NCBI GenBank assembly: GCA_016933335.1
Contig: JAFGBD010000047.1
Coordinates: 1 to 64,000 of the forward strand
DNA length: 64,000 nucleotides
Reading direction: 5' to 3'
Source: Bacteroidales bacterium
GTDB taxonomy: Bacteria; Bacteroidota; Bacteroidia; Bacteroidales; UBA10428
Below, one piece after another: positions 49,497-60,220 of the stretch. The translations under genes were made by a program, and so were the position numbers. Under the pieces are notes generated by a model that saw nothing but the letters and a program-made list of their open reading frames with translations, made no database searches and was not told the origin of the DNA. Positions within the stretch are counted from its first letter, which is position 1. Each line of letters begins with the position of its first letter.

Positions 49497-49569
49497 TGAT
49501 CCCGAAGGGACTCGAACCCCCAACTTTCAGAACCGGAATCTGACGTTCTATCCATTGAACTACGGGACC
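49497..49569 (-). tRNA. tRNA-Arg(CCG)
   Basis: Minus strand GGTCCCGTAGTTCAATGGATAGAACGTCAGATTCCGGTTCTGAAAGTTGGGGGTTCGAGTCCCTTCGGGATCA folds as a cloverleaf; anticodon loop TTCCGGT gives CCG. Confidence 0.95.
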
Positions 49570-49913
49570 AGTTTGTTGAAAACTTTGCAGGTGCAAAAAT
49601 ATTAAATTTAACATGCATTGTTCATAAATATTTCATTTTATGAATTAAATGCAGGTTAACCCCGGCTTAGATGAACTTTTCCAGGATACCTGGGATTAGT
49701 GAATCTTAGTCGCTGCGGGAGACAGAAAAAATTCTTGAATTTTTTGGTTTAAAATCCTTGCAGGTTAATTAATCAATTTTTTTACTTTTGTTGCTTGAAA
49801 TTTGACTATGCCTGAGAGGTATAGAGATTTTAACAATGCTTTGTACAAAACATGTGGTAGTCATAAACAATTGATTAACAGAATTATTTGAAAAACAGGA
49901 TAATTATCTTATA

Positions 49914-52586
49914 ATGGAGTACAACTTCACCCGCATCGAAAAAAAGTGGCAGAAATACTGGGAAGAAAACAAAACCTTTAAAGTAACCGAAGATCCTGCA
50001 TTCCCGAAAGAAAAAAGAATATACGTGCTGGATATGTTTCCGTATCCCTCCGGCAGCGGACTGCACGTGGGGCATCCCGAGGGATATACAGCTACTGACA
50101 TCGTTTGCAGGTACAAAAGAATGAGGGGTTTTAATGTGCTTCATCCCATGGGATGGGATGCTTTCGGATTGCCTGCAGAGCAATATGCCATACAGACAGG
50201 CACGCACCCTTCCGTTACTACCAACCATAACTGTGATACATTCCGACGCCAGATAAAATCACTCGGACTGAGCTACGACTGGGACAGGGAGATCAATACC
50301 ACCGATCCCGGCTATTATAAATGGACACAATGGATATTCATCAGGCTGTATAACACCTGGTTCGATGAAAAACTGCAAAAGGGGAGGCATATCGATGAAC
50401 TTGAAATTCCGCAGGAAATCAAGGTAAAAGGGAAAAGGGAAGTACGGGAATACAGGGATAAAAAAAGGCTGGCATATTACGATAACGCCCAGGTATGGTG
50501 GTGCAACCAGTGTAAAATTGTGTGTGCAAACGAGGAGATCCTTAATGACGGATCACACGAAAAATGCGGCAGTAAAGAGGTTGAGCGCAGAAACCTGAAG
50601 CAGTGGATGCTGAGAATTCCTTTATATGCCGAGAGGCTCCTGGAAGGACTCGATGATCTGACAGAATGGCCTGAGAGCGTGAAAGAGATGCAGCGAAACT
50701 GGATAGGAAGGTCTACTGGCGCAGATGTTGATTTTGAGATCGATGGTATGGAAGAAGTCCTGAAGGTGTTTACCACCAGGCCCGATACGCTGTTTGGCGC
50801 AACATACATGGTGATTGCCCCGGAACATGAACTGGTAAGTAAACTTGTAACCGATGAATACAAAAAAGCAGTCAAAGATTATGTTAAGGCTGCTTCATTG
50901 AAATCTGATCTCGACCGCACCGATCTTGCCAAGGAGAAAACAGGGATATTTACAGGACGTTATGCCGTCAATCCGGTTAATGGGGAAAAGATACCCGTAT
51001 GGGTGGCTGATTACGTCCTGACAGGATACGGCACCGGCGCCATCATGGCTGTCCCTGCGCATGATACCCGCGATTTTGAATATGCAAAAAAATTCAATAT
51101 CCCCATCAGACCGATCATGGACCCTGAAGGGGCAGACGAAAAAACGCGTCGTCAAGTGCTGGCAGGAGATGCATGCTGGACCGAAGACGGTATCTATATC
51201 AATTCTGCAGACCCGTCAAGGGGACTGGATATCAACGGACTGAACAAGGAGGCAGGGATCAGTAAGATCATCGGCTGGCTGGAAGAGAAAGGAATAGGGG
51301 AGGCTAAAGTGAATTATAAGCTAAGGGACTGGCTGGTCAGCCGCCAGCGTTACTGGGGCGAGCCTTTTCCGGTTATTCACTGGGAAGATGGAGAAATTTC
51401 GGTGCTGGATGATTATGAATTGCCGCTGAAGCTTCCGGAACTGGAAAAATACCAGCCGGGCGAAAGCGGTGAGTCACCTCTTGCCAATGCAGGAAACTGG
51501 CTAAAGGTAAAAGATAAAAATGGCCGCACAGGCAGACGCGAAACAAACACGATGCCGCAGTGGGCCGGCTCTTGCTGGTACTACCTGAGGTTTATTGATC
51601 CGCAAAACGACAGGGAGCCTTTTTCAAAGGAAAAAGAGAAATACTGGATGCCCGTGGATCTGTACATCGGCGGTGCCGAACATGCTGTCCTTCACCTGCT
51701 CTACAGCCGTTTCTGGCACAAAGTGCTTTATGATCTGGGGATCGTCTCAACCGATGAACCTTATACCAAGCTGTACAACCAGGGTATGATACTGGCTTAT
51801 GCCTACGAAACAAAATCGGGTTCAAAAATACCATCGGATGAAGTGGAAGAAAGAGATGGCAGATTCTTTTCCAGAGTGACCGGTGAAGAGCTGAACCAGA
51901 TCGTTGCCAAAATGTCAAAAACACTTAAAAATGTTGTTAATCCCGATGATGTTGTCCGGAACTACGGTGCCGATTCGCTGCGATTGTATGAGATGTTCAT
52001 GGGTCCGCTGGAGGCAACCAAACCATGGACAGAATCTGGGGTGAAAGGCGTTTTCGGATTTCTGTCAAGAGTGCATAAATTCTTCTCGGAGAGAAAAAAC
52101 ATCACAGAAGAACCTGAAGACAAGGATACCCTTAAAATACTACATCAGACCATTAAAAAAGTGCAGGGTGATATTGAAGGCTTGCGGTTTAATACGGGCA
52201 TTGCCAAAATGATGGAGTTTACCAACCACTGCATCAGAAAAGGAAGGGTAAGCCGTGATTCGGCTGAAAAATTCATCATATGCCTGTCTCCGTTTGCCCC
52301 TCACCTGGCAGAGGAGTTATGGGAACTTCATGGTCATGAAACAACGCTGGCTTTTGAGCCTTTTCCGCAGTATGATAAGCAATACCTTGTGGAAGACACA
52401 TATGAATACCCGGTATCATTCAATGGTAAGCTGAGGTTCAAGCTTGAGTTTCCCCTTGATATGCCGGACAGCGAAATAGAAAATGCTGTCCTGGGGCATG
52501 AATCAGCCAGAAAGTGGATCGAGGGAAAACAGGTTAAAAAAGTTATTGTCGTCCGGGGCAAAATTGTTAATGTAGTAGTTATCTGA
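49914..52586 (+). CDS. leuS: Leucyl-tRNA synthetase
   Basis: 890 aa; '[24 protein letters not shown]' HIGH region, '[16 protein letters not shown]' KMSKS motif. Confidence 0.98.
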   Translation: MEYNFTRIEKKWQKYWEENKTFKVTEDPAFPKEKRIYVLDMFPYPSGSGLHVGHPEGYTATDIVCRYKRMRGFNVLHPMGWDAFGLPAEQYAIQTGTHPSVTTNHNCDTFRRQIKSLGLSYDWDREINTTDPGYYKWTQWIFIRLYNTWFDEKLQKGRHIDELEIPQEIKVKGKREVREYRDKKRLAYYDNAQVWWCNQCKIVCANEEILNDGSHEKCGSKEVERRNLKQWMLRIPLYAERLLEGLDDLTEWPESVKEMQRNWIGRSTGADVDFEIDGMEEVLKVFTTRPDTLFGATYMVIAPEHELVSKLVTDEYKKAVKDYVKAASLKSDLDRTDLAKEKTGIFTGRYAVNPVNGEKIPVWVADYVLTGYGTGAIMAVPAHDTRDFEYAKKFNIPIRPIMDPEGADEKTRRQVLAGDACWTEDGIYINSADPSRGLDINGLNKEAGISKIIGWLEEKGIGEAKVNYKLRDWLVSRQRYWGEPFPVIHWEDGEISVLDDYELPLKLPELEKYQPGESGESPLANAGNWLKVKDKNGRTGRRETNTMPQWAGSCWYYLRFIDPQNDREPFSKEKEKYWMPVDLYIGGAEHAVLHLLYSRFWHKVLYDLGIVSTDEPYTKLYNQGMILAYAYETKSGSKIPSDEVEERDGRFFSRVTGEELNQIVAKMSKTLKNVVNPDDVVRNYGADSLRLYEMFMGPLEATKPWTESGVKGVFGFLSRVHKFFSERKNITEEPEDKDTLKILHQTIKKVQGDIEGLRFNTGIAKMMEFTNHCIRKGRVSRDSAEKFIICLSPFAPHLAEELWELHGHETTLAFEPFPQYDKQYLVEDTYEYPVSFNGKLRFKLEFPLDMPDSEIENAVLGHESARKWIEGKQVKKVIVVRGKIVNVVVI

Positions 52587-52622
52587 ATGATATGTTGGAA
52601 TGATAGCTTTAAATAGTACTTA

Positions 52623-53927
52623 ATGAAGAGAAAGAGGTTTGTTATTATTTCTGTAATACTAGCAGTAGTGTTCGGAGTTTTTTATTTGCTTTATTTATAC
52701 GCATTCAGGAATGCCAGGGACATCGAGATTGAAGCATCATACGACAGCGCGGAAATTGAAGAACCGGTTGTTAATAAATTGTACGGATTGCCTGTCGATT
52801 CTTTTTACATAGAAAAGGGGAAGGTCAGGAGGAATCAAAATCTTGCCGATATTCTGAAGCTGTTCAACCTGGCAGAAGGAAGCTTAAACAGGCTCTTCTT
52901 AATGCAGGATGATGTTTTCGATGTAAGAAAGATGAGGGCAGGAAACGAATATACGGCCTTCATCAGCCTGGATACCCTGTACCAGTTGAAATACCTGGTG
53001 TATGAACACACACCTGTTGAATATATTCTTTTCGATTTCAGCGACAGTTTAAGTATTACTGCCAGGGAAAAAGAGATTAAGCTTATTGAAAAAACTTCAA
53101 CCGGAAAGATCTCCAGTTCGCTGTGGAACACCATGATTGATAACCAGATCAACCCGATGATAGCCATTGAACTTTCCGAGATCTATGCATGGAGCATCGA
53201 TTTTTTCAGATTGCAGGAAGGAGACAGTTTTAAGGTTATCTATAATGAGATTTACGTTGATACCAGTTCTGTCGGGATAGAGAAGATCTGTGCGGCCTTT
53301 TTCAGGCATGCCGGTCAGGATTATTTTGCTATACCATTTACACAGGACAGTATCGAAAGCTTCTATGATGTTGAAGGCAATAGCCTGAGAAGAACATTTC
53401 TGAAAGCCCCGCTAAGGTACTCAAGGATAAGTTCAAGATATTCTCACAACAGGTTTCATCCGATTCTTAAAATACACAGGCCGCATCATGGGATTGATTA
53501 TGCAGCACCGATAGGAACGCCTGTTCATGCCATTGGTGACGGAAAGGTAATTAAGCTTGGATATGATGACGGGGCAGGCCGGATGATTAAAATAAGACAT
53601 AACAGTGTATATACAACTGTCTATATGCATCTGAGCAAGTACGGAAAAGGAATTTATAACGGAGCATATGTAAAACAGGGAGATATCATAGGATATGTCG
53701 GAAGTTCGGGATTGTCCACCGGGCCGCATCTTGACTTCAGGTTTTATAAAAACGATTATCCGGTGGATCCGCTGAAAGTTGAGGCTCCTCCGGTAGAACC
53801 AGTCAGAGAAGAACACCACCAGGCTTTTGATTCGGTAAAAGCGTTGGTGTTGATCAGGTTAACCTCTCAGCAAGAAGCTGTCCGGCCAGACCTGAAGGAT
53901 CAACAGATTATGCAGCTAAATCCCTGA
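52623..53927 (+). CDS. M23 family metallopeptidase (peptidoglycan endopeptidase)
   Basis: 434 aa; N-terminal TM; 'FHPILKIHRPHHGIDYAAPIGTPVHAIGDGKV...YMHLSKYGKGIYNGAYVKQGDIIGYVGSSGLSTGPHLDFRFY'. Confidence 0.93.
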   Translation: MKRKRFVIISVILAVVFGVFYLLYLYAFRNARDIEIEASYDSAEIEEPVVNKLYGLPVDSFYIEKGKVRRNQNLADILKLFNLAEGSLNRLFLMQDDVFDVRKMRAGNEYTAFISLDTLYQLKYLVYEHTPVEYILFDFSDSLSITAREKEIKLIEKTSTGKISSSLWNTMIDNQINPMIAIELSEIYAWSIDFFRLQEGDSFKVIYNEIYVDTSSVGIEKICAAFFRHAGQDYFAIPFTQDSIESFYDVEGNSLRRTFLKAPLRYSRISSRYSHNRFHPILKIHRPHHGIDYAAPIGTPVHAIGDGKVIKLGYDDGAGRMIKIRHNSVYTTVYMHLSKYGKGIYNGAYVKQGDIIGYVGSSGLSTGPHLDFRFYKNDYPVDPLKVEAPPVEPVREEHHQAFDSVKALVLIRLTSQQEAVRPDLKDQQIMQLNP

Positions 53928-53961
53928 AGAACTGAGTGCTGATCACTCAGGTATCACGCAT

Positions 53962-54081
53962 AAATGCACAATTCAAACAAGAATTACAGGCAAATACCCA
54001 ATTCAGGCAAGAATTACAGGCAAATATACAATCCCGGCAGTCATTACAGCTAAGTGCACAATGCAGGCAGCCTATAGCCAA
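53962..54081. repeat. Tandem repeat, about 4 x 30 bp
   Basis: aaatgcacaattcaaacaagaattacaggc / aaatacccaattcaggcaagaattacaggc / aaatatacaatcccggcagtcattacagct / aagtgcacaatgcaggcagcctatagccaa. Confidence 0.8.
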
Positions 54082-54088
54082 ATACATG

Positions 54089-54679
54089 CTAAGAGCGGAT
54101 TAACTTCTCAATAACAGCCGGAAAATGGGCATATTCCAGTTTATGGACCTTTGCAGCCAGTGTTTCGGGGGTATCTGACAGCTCGACCCTGCACCTGGCC
54201 TGGAAAATGATATTGCCTTTGTCGTATTCTTTATTTACATAATGAATGGTGATTCCCGACTCTTTATCACCGCTTTCAATAACTGCCTGGTGAACCTTAT
54301 CGCCGTACATACCTTTACCACCGTACTTTGGCAGCAGTGCAGGATGTATGTTGATAATTCTGCCGGGATAGGCATCAACCAGGTATTCAGGTATGAGCCA
54401 AAGGAAACCGGCAAGGATGATCCATCCGATGGATTCTCTTTTCAGAAATTGCAGAACACGATCTGTTTCATAAAACTCCTGACGGTTAAAAACCAGGGTG
54501 GTAATATCCAGCTTCTTTGCCCTTTCCAGCACATACGCACCTGGCTTATTTGAAAGGATACAGGCTACGCTTATGTCATTCCTGCCGGTAAAATATAAGG
54601 CAATGTTCTCCGCATTTGTGCCGGAACCGGAGGCAAAGATCGCAATTTTAACAGGTTTCATGGAGTGTTTCTTTATCAT
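54089..54679 (-). CDS. purN: Phosphoribosylglycinamide formyltransferase
   Basis: 196 aa; 'IAIFASGSGTNAENI', 'GRIINIHPALLPKYGGKGMYGDKVHQAVI'. Confidence 0.95.
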   Translation of the reverse strand: MIKKHSMKPVKIAIFASGSGTNAENIALYFTGRNDISVACILSNKPGAYVLERAKKLDITTLVFNRQEFYETDRVLQFLKRESIGWIILAGFLWLIPEYLVDAYPGRIINIHPALLPKYGGKGMYGDKVHQAVIESGDKESGITIHYVNKEYDKGNIIFQARCRVELSDTPETLAAKVHKLEYAHFPAVIEKLIRS

Positions 54680-54957
54680 TAACGGTAATTACATGTTTTA
54701 TTTATTGATTGAAAAAAGAGAAGATGTTTATAAAATTCATTCCGGTTATTCATATTCATTTCATGTATTTTTTGATAATCAGTATTATAGTTCCGATTCA
54801 AAGAGCCGGTAAAGTATTTTCAGGTCAGTAAAACTTTTTTTTTCAAAAAAACATAAATTTGATTAAGAAAAACATATTTTTATTTGATTTTTTTCAATTT
54901 TACATTTTCTTTGCAGATTCAAATTGACCAAAAAATTAATAACTAAAACTAGGTATT

Positions 54958-55194
54958 ATGTCAGACATTGCATCAAGAGTAAAAGCAATTATTGTTGACA
55001 AGCTCGGAGTAGACGAGAATGAAGTTACACCTGAAGCCAGCTTTACCAATGATCTGGGAGCCGACTCACTTGATACGGTTGAACTTATCATGGAATTTGA
55101 AAAAGAGTTTAATATCGGAATTCCCGATGATCAGGCCGAAAATATTGCTACCGTTGGTGAGGCCATCAAGTACATCGAGGACAACGCAAAGTAA
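54958..55194 (+). CDS. acpP: Acyl carrier protein
   Basis: 78 aa; '[23 protein letters not shown]' phosphopantetheine site. Confidence 0.98.
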   Translation: MSDIASRVKAIIVDKLGVDENEVTPEASFTNDLGADSLDTVELIMEFEKEFNIGIPDDQAENIATVGEAIKYIEDNAK

Positions 55195-55220
55195 AAGCAT
55201 TTCCAAAATCTTTCATTTTT

Positions 55221-56474
55221 ATGGAATTAAAGCGAGTAGTTATTACAGGCTTGGGAGCTGTAACCCCATTAGGTAATAACGTAAAAGACTTTTGGGTCAA
55301 CCTGGTAAATGGAGTCAGCGGGGCTGAAATGATTACTCGCTTTAATACGGATAAATTTAAGACAAAATTTGCGTGCGAAGTTAAAAACTTTAATCCTGAA
55401 GATTACTTTGACAGAAAAGAGGCCAGAAGACTTGATTTATTTTCGATCTATGCTTTGGTTGCAACTGATGAAGCAATCAGGGATTCGGGACTGGATCTTG
55501 ACAAAATAGATCATGATCGCGTTGGTGTAATTTATGGATCGGGGATAGGAGGATTCGGGACATTCCACCATGAACTGAAAGATTATATTGAAGGAGACGG
55601 GACACCCAGATTCAGTCCTTTTTTTATTCCTAAAATCATTCCTGATATCACCGCCGGCCACATTTCCATGAAATATGGATTCAGGGGGCCCAACTATGCC
55701 ACGGTTTCTGCCTGTGCAACTTCAACACATGCTATTATTGATGCTTTTAACCTGATACGGCTTGATAAAGCCAATATCATTATTGCAGGCGGTTCGGAAG
55801 CAGCAATTAATGAACCCGGAGTTGCAGGTTTCAATGCCATGCAGGCCATATCGACCAATAACGAAAATTATAAATCGGCCTCCAGGCCTTTTGATGCAAG
55901 CCGTGATGGCTTTGTTATGGCAGAAGGCTCAGGAACGCTCATACTGGAAGAATTTGAGCATGCAAAAGCACGGGGGGCAAAAATATATGCAGAACTCATT
56001 GGCGGAGGCATGACAGCTGATGCGTACCATCTTACCCAGCCTCATCCCGAGGGTCTGGGAGCAGCCAATGTGATGAAGCTGGCAATTGAAGACGGAAATG
56101 TTAGACCTGAAGATGTTGATCATGTGAATGTTCATGGTACTGCCACACCCCGGGGTGATATTTCAGAAGCCCTGGCAATCGTTAAAGTATTTGGAGATCA
56201 CGCATATAAAATTAATATCAGTGCCACCAAATCAATGACAGGTCATTTATTAGGTGCTGCAGGTGCAATTGAGGCCATTGCTACCATTTTATCAACCAGG
56301 GATGATGTTGTTCCTCCTACGATTAACCTCACAACCATTGATCCGGAAATAGATCCAAAACTAAATCTGACGGCAAATAAAGCACAAAAAAGGCTTGTTA
56401 GAATTGCACTGAGCAATACTTTTGGTTTTGGAGGTCATAACAGCTCAGTTTTATTTAAAAAATTTACTGAATAA
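55221..56474 (+). CDS. fabF: Beta-ketoacyl-ACP synthase II
   Basis: 417 aa; 'KRVVITGLGAVTPLGN', 'SACATSTHAI', 'NVHGTATPRGD', 'KSMTGHLLGAAG'. Confidence 0.98.
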   Translation: MELKRVVITGLGAVTPLGNNVKDFWVNLVNGVSGAEMITRFNTDKFKTKFACEVKNFNPEDYFDRKEARRLDLFSIYALVATDEAIRDSGLDLDKIDHDRVGVIYGSGIGGFGTFHHELKDYIEGDGTPRFSPFFIPKIIPDITAGHISMKYGFRGPNYATVSACATSTHAIIDAFNLIRLDKANIIIAGGSEAAINEPGVAGFNAMQAISTNNENYKSASRPFDASRDGFVMAEGSGTLILEEFEHAKARGAKIYAELIGGGMTADAYHLTQPHPEGLGAANVMKLAIEDGNVRPEDVDHVNVHGTATPRGDISEALAIVKVFGDHAYKINISATKSMTGHLLGAAGAIEAIATILSTRDDVVPPTINLTTIDPEIDPKLNLTANKAQKRLVRIALSNTFGFGGHNSSVLFKKFTE

Positions 56475-56478
56475 ACTT

Positions 56479-57198
56479 GTGTGGTGTTCAGTATTTCATT
56501 CGAAAAAATTACTTTATCCTTCAGAAAAAACATTCTTAAAGTTAATCAGGCGAATCATTGGTTTCACACCCCGTAATCGTGAGCTCTATCAGTTAGCCCT
56601 TGTTCATAAATCCGTCTCATTTTCAATTTTTAACGATTTCAGTATTAATAATGAACGTCTTGAATACCTGGGTGATGCTGTGCTGGATGCCATTGTTGCA
56701 GAGTATCTTTTTAATAAATTCCCCGGGAAGGATGAAGGATTCTTAACCCAGATGCGCTCCAAGATCGTCAATCGCGAAAACCTGAACCATATTGCCATTA
56801 AACTTGGCATACCCAATATTATCAAAACAAAACTCGCAAGCGAGAACCATAAATCGCTCTATGGCGATGCACTGGAGGCTTTGATCGGGGCGCTATACCT
56901 TGATAAAGGCTTTAAGAGAACAAGAAATGTTGTACTTGAACGTATCATGTATAATCATGTTAACCTGTCGAAGCTGCAGGATACGGAAATTGATTTTAAA
57001 AGCCGGATCATTGAATGGGGACAAAAAAATAAAAAAGATGTCAGTTTTACCAGCTTTGAAGAACAAAGTGATAATCATACAATTTTCGTCTCACACCTGA
57101 TCATCGTTGATGAAGTGGCCGGCAGGGGTGTGGGATCGTCAAAGAAGGAAGCAGAACAAAATGCTGCCAGACAGGCATTGGAAATAATAGATGAATAA
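56479..57198 (+). CDS. rnc: Ribonuclease III
   Basis: 'NERLEYLGDAVLDAIVAEYLF' signature and C-terminal dsRBD 'GRGVGSSKKEAEQNAARQAL'. Listed ORF starts at 56422 inside fabF; GTG at 56479, just after the fabF stop, is a plausible start. Confidence 0.93.
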   Translation: MWCSVFHSKKLLYPSEKTFLKLIRRIIGFTPRNRELYQLALVHKSVSFSIFNDFSINNERLEYLGDAVLDAIVAEYLFNKFPGKDEGFLTQMRSKIVNRENLNHIAIKLGIPNIIKTKLASENHKSLYGDALEALIGALYLDKGFKRTRNVVLERIMYNHVNLSKLQDTEIDFKSRIIEWGQKNKKDVSFTSFEEQSDNHTIFVSHLIIVDEVAGRGVGSSKKEAEQNAARQALEIIDE

Positions 57199-57210
57199 GA
57201 AGGGGCTAAG

Positions 57211-57639
57211 ATGAAAAAAAAAATCCACAGGTTAAATGTCAGTTCAAGACCTGAATTATGCATCATAGGTATATCATCTCATGAAAATGACTACCGTTTA
57301 AGCTGGGCAATCAATAACCATCTTGGATTTAAATTCTCACGCACCGAAAACCTGAAATATCATAATGATAAGATCCAGGAGACACAGACTTTCAGTGTTT
57401 TTTCACATATCGAGGAAGATTATGAGTTAAAATATTACCTTGTATCAAATACAGGTCAGAACGGATTCTTATTACCGGAGTACAGGAATGTTGATTTCTT
57501 GTTTTTGATTTATGGAGAAGTAACTGAAAATGAGTTGAATGATATACTGGGACGAATGAAACAAATGGAGATCATTAACCTGGCATTCCAGATATCAGAC
57601 CTTTCTTCAAAGTCGATAGAAAAACTGGTTTTCTGTTAA
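57211..57639 (+). CDS. IPExxxVDY family protein
   Basis: 142 aa; 'LLPEYRNVDFLFLIYG' motif; located after rnc. Confidence 0.7.
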   Translation: MKKKIHRLNVSSRPELCIIGISSHENDYRLSWAINNHLGFKFSRTENLKYHNDKIQETQTFSVFSHIEEDYELKYYLVSNTGQNGFLLPEYRNVDFLFLIYGEVTENELNDILGRMKQMEIINLAFQISDLSSKSIEKLVFC

Positions 57640-57806
57640 AAAATCACGGTCGGTGTTTTCAGCATCCACCATTCTTACTAAACACCGGGGTGATTAGAAT
57701 CACCCGTTAAAGGTAAGCAATCTCACATCCTTATATCTGTGCAAATGGGTTGCAAAAGCTAAATTTGTAATATATAGCTAAGCCGGCCTAATTTACTTTC
57801 CTAATT

Positions 57807-59882
57807 GTGATATTTGAGATGCGTGATGAAAAGAGTGATGATATTAGCACGTATGTCAGACTGCTTCAAGACAGTGAAGATTGTTTAATAAGCAGTATAC
57901 TAAACTATTCCAGGAAATTTGAATTTACCAAATATACATCTACACTGCATGAAGCATGGCGGCTGTCTGTGCATGGACTTTCAACATCTCTGATTGATGC
58001 TGCAGACTTATTCCGTTTGCAAACACCCGAGCTTCATCCTGATGATGATTATACCAAAGATTCTTTATCTTCTTTCGGAATAATTGAAGCTCAGAAACAC
58101 CGCGAAAGAGGTGTTTCACTGCCGATGTTTATGGGATTAATGAAATATTACCGGCAGACATATAACGATCTTTTCGATAATTCTGATCTGGATATGAAGG
58201 TCGTGCAAAAATTCAGGCTTTTCACAAAAAGATGCTTCGACAGGATTGAAATAGCCTACATCACAGAATGGACCTCAAATACAGAAAAGCAATTGCTCAG
58301 TGAATTGCAGACAGCAAACAGAAATTTAACCAATGAGAAGAATAAATATCTTACCATATTCGAAAGCTTCTATTCTCCGATTATAATCATCAACGACCAT
58401 AACAAGATCATAAATTTTAATCTTGCAGCATCCAGGCTGTTTACAGATATTAAAATTGCAGGCACACTTTATTACAACAAGGATAAATCAGATGAGGCCC
58501 TGGTTCTTATCAATAAAAGGCTGAATGATTTTGTTAAAAGTACGCTAAACGAACTGGCATTTGAAACATACCTTGACACAAATGAGGGTCAGCGGTATTT
58601 TCTGGTGAAGCTGAAGAAAATGCTTGATGTCAGTGAGAAATTCAAAGGTGTAATCATTATCCTCGATGATCTTACAGAAAGAAAGGAGATGGAACGCCAA
58701 TATGAAATTGCCAAATCAAAAGCCGAAGAGGCTGATCAGCTTAAAACAGCCTTTCTGGCCAATATGTCGCATGAAATAAGAACACCGATGAATGCTATCA
58801 TCGGCTTTACAGACCTTCTTCTTAATGATAAGATCGAGGAGAATGAGAAAAGCGAATACCTGAAACTTATTCTTCAAAGCGGAAACATGCTTGTGAAGAT
58901 CATCGACGATTTAATTGATATATCAAAGATAGATACAAAACAAGTTAACATAAGCCCTGTACAATTCCAGGTTTCAGACCTGTTAGCTGAACTTCATGCG
59001 GTATTCAGAGAGTTTATCCGTAATGATGAAAGCAAAAAAATTGATTTGATCCTGAACATTGATGAAGAAGATAAGAATGCCCGGCTGATAGCAGATCCAA
59101 ACAGGTTAAAACAGGTATTTAATAATCTTTTGAATAATGCCATTAAATTTACAAACAAAGGTTATGTCGAATTTGGCTTTAAAGCCGTCGATGATAATCA
59201 TGCTTATTTTTATGTCAAAGATACGGGCATCGGTATCCCGGGGGATAAACATAACAGGATATTCGACCGCTTCATGCAATTGGAAGACACTTATACCAAA
59301 AAATATGGCGGAACGGGGCTTGGTCTGACAATTACAAAAAACATCATTACCCTGATGAGAGGCAGCATCTGGGTTGAATCGGAACCAGGTCAGGGCACAA
59401 CTTTTCACTTTATCATTCCGATTAATTATTGTAATGAGGATGTTACTGAAAATAAGAGACTCCAGCTTTCGGATATTAAAAAGAAGCTCTCTCTGGATAA
59501 ACACAAGATACTTATTGCTGAAGATGAGGAGATCAATTATTACTATTTAAAGGAAGTACTCAAGAAAAACGGTGCAAAAGTTATATGGGCAAAAAACGGA
59601 CTCGAAGTCATTAATCTGGTGGAAACCAATCCGAATATCGATCTTGTATTAATGGATATCAAGATGCCTGAAATAAATGGTCTGGAAGCGATTAAATATA
59701 TCAAAGTGATCAGACCTGAACTTCCTGTCATTGCACAAACAGCATTTGTAATGGATAATGACAGGGAAATATGTCTTAAAGCCGGATGTGTTGATTTTAT
59801 AGCAAAACCTGTTAAGGCAAACCAGTTACTTGAGATGATAGCTAAATATATTCCTTACAGGGTTTCCAGTTCCATCGACTAG
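57807..59882 (+). CDS. Hybrid sensor histidine kinase / response regulator
   Basis: 691 aa; PAS-like region, 'FLANMSHEIRTPMNAIIGF' H-box, 'GTGLGLTITKNI', REC 'DLVLMDIKMPEINGLEAI'. GTG start, ATG possible at 57819. Confidence 0.94.
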   Translation: MIFEMRDEKSDDISTYVRLLQDSEDCLISSILNYSRKFEFTKYTSTLHEAWRLSVHGLSTSLIDAADLFRLQTPELHPDDDYTKDSLSSFGIIEAQKHRERGVSLPMFMGLMKYYRQTYNDLFDNSDLDMKVVQKFRLFTKRCFDRIEIAYITEWTSNTEKQLLSELQTANRNLTNEKNKYLTIFESFYSPIIIINDHNKIINFNLAASRLFTDIKIAGTLYYNKDKSDEALVLINKRLNDFVKSTLNELAFETYLDTNEGQRYFLVKLKKMLDVSEKFKGVIIILDDLTERKEMERQYEIAKSKAEEADQLKTAFLANMSHEIRTPMNAIIGFTDLLLNDKIEENEKSEYLKLILQSGNMLVKIIDDLIDISKIDTKQVNISPVQFQVSDLLAELHAVFREFIRNDESKKIDLILNIDEEDKNARLIADPNRLKQVFNNLLNNAIKFTNKGYVEFGFKAVDDNHAYFYVKDTGIGIPGDKHNRIFDRFMQLEDTYTKKYGGTGLGLTITKNIITLMRGSIWVESEPGQGTTFHFIIPINYCNEDVTENKRLQLSDIKKKLSLDKHKILIAEDEEINYYYLKEVLKKNGAKVIWAKNGLEVINLVETNPNIDLVLMDIKMPEINGLEAIKYIKVIRPELPVIAQTAFVMDNDREICLKAGCVDFIAKPVKANQLLEMIAKYIPYRVSSSID

Positions 59883-59930
59883 AAATACCAGGGTAAACCG
59901 TTCCTCCAGAAGCATGTATTGTTCATAGTC

Positions 59931-59964
59931 AAAAAAAAGACGGAAACAGTTGTTTCCGCCTTAA
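59931..59964. terminator. Intrinsic terminator, possibly bidirectional
   Basis: A-run then cggaaacagttgtttccg hairpin. Confidence 0.6.
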
Positions 59965-60220
59965 AAAACCCTAACCTAAAAATTAAATCCGTGTTCTGCT
60001 ATTAAATCCTAACTAAACCCTTTACTTATCTGACAAAAGCTTATTTGCTACCGGCTTTGAAAAGCATTTTTATTTTTACTGTCTTATCACAGGTATGCTA
60101 TCAGCCAGCAGAAAATACATGTCAAAGATACATCCGGATTATGTTAACGAATTTCAATGAATGTTAAACAATGTTAAATTTTATCATCATGATTGAATCT
60201 GAAGTTATCTTTGTAATAAG

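Noticed and set aside
49334-49614. ORFs 49334..49543, 49357..49614 and 49405..49605 ('GLEPPTFRTGI', 'VVQWIERQIPVLKVGGSSPFGIT', 'PEGTRTPNFQNRN')
   Set aside because: Typical spurious translations through a tRNA gene and its flank.
53962-54081. Possible CRISPR array
   Set aside because: Units are contiguous with no unique spacers and diverge steadily; it is a plain tandem repeat and there are no cas genes.
57688-57705. GGGTGATTAGAATCACCC hairpin after the IPExxxVDY gene as a terminator
   Set aside because: Perfect stem but 2-nt loop and no T-run; left unassigned.
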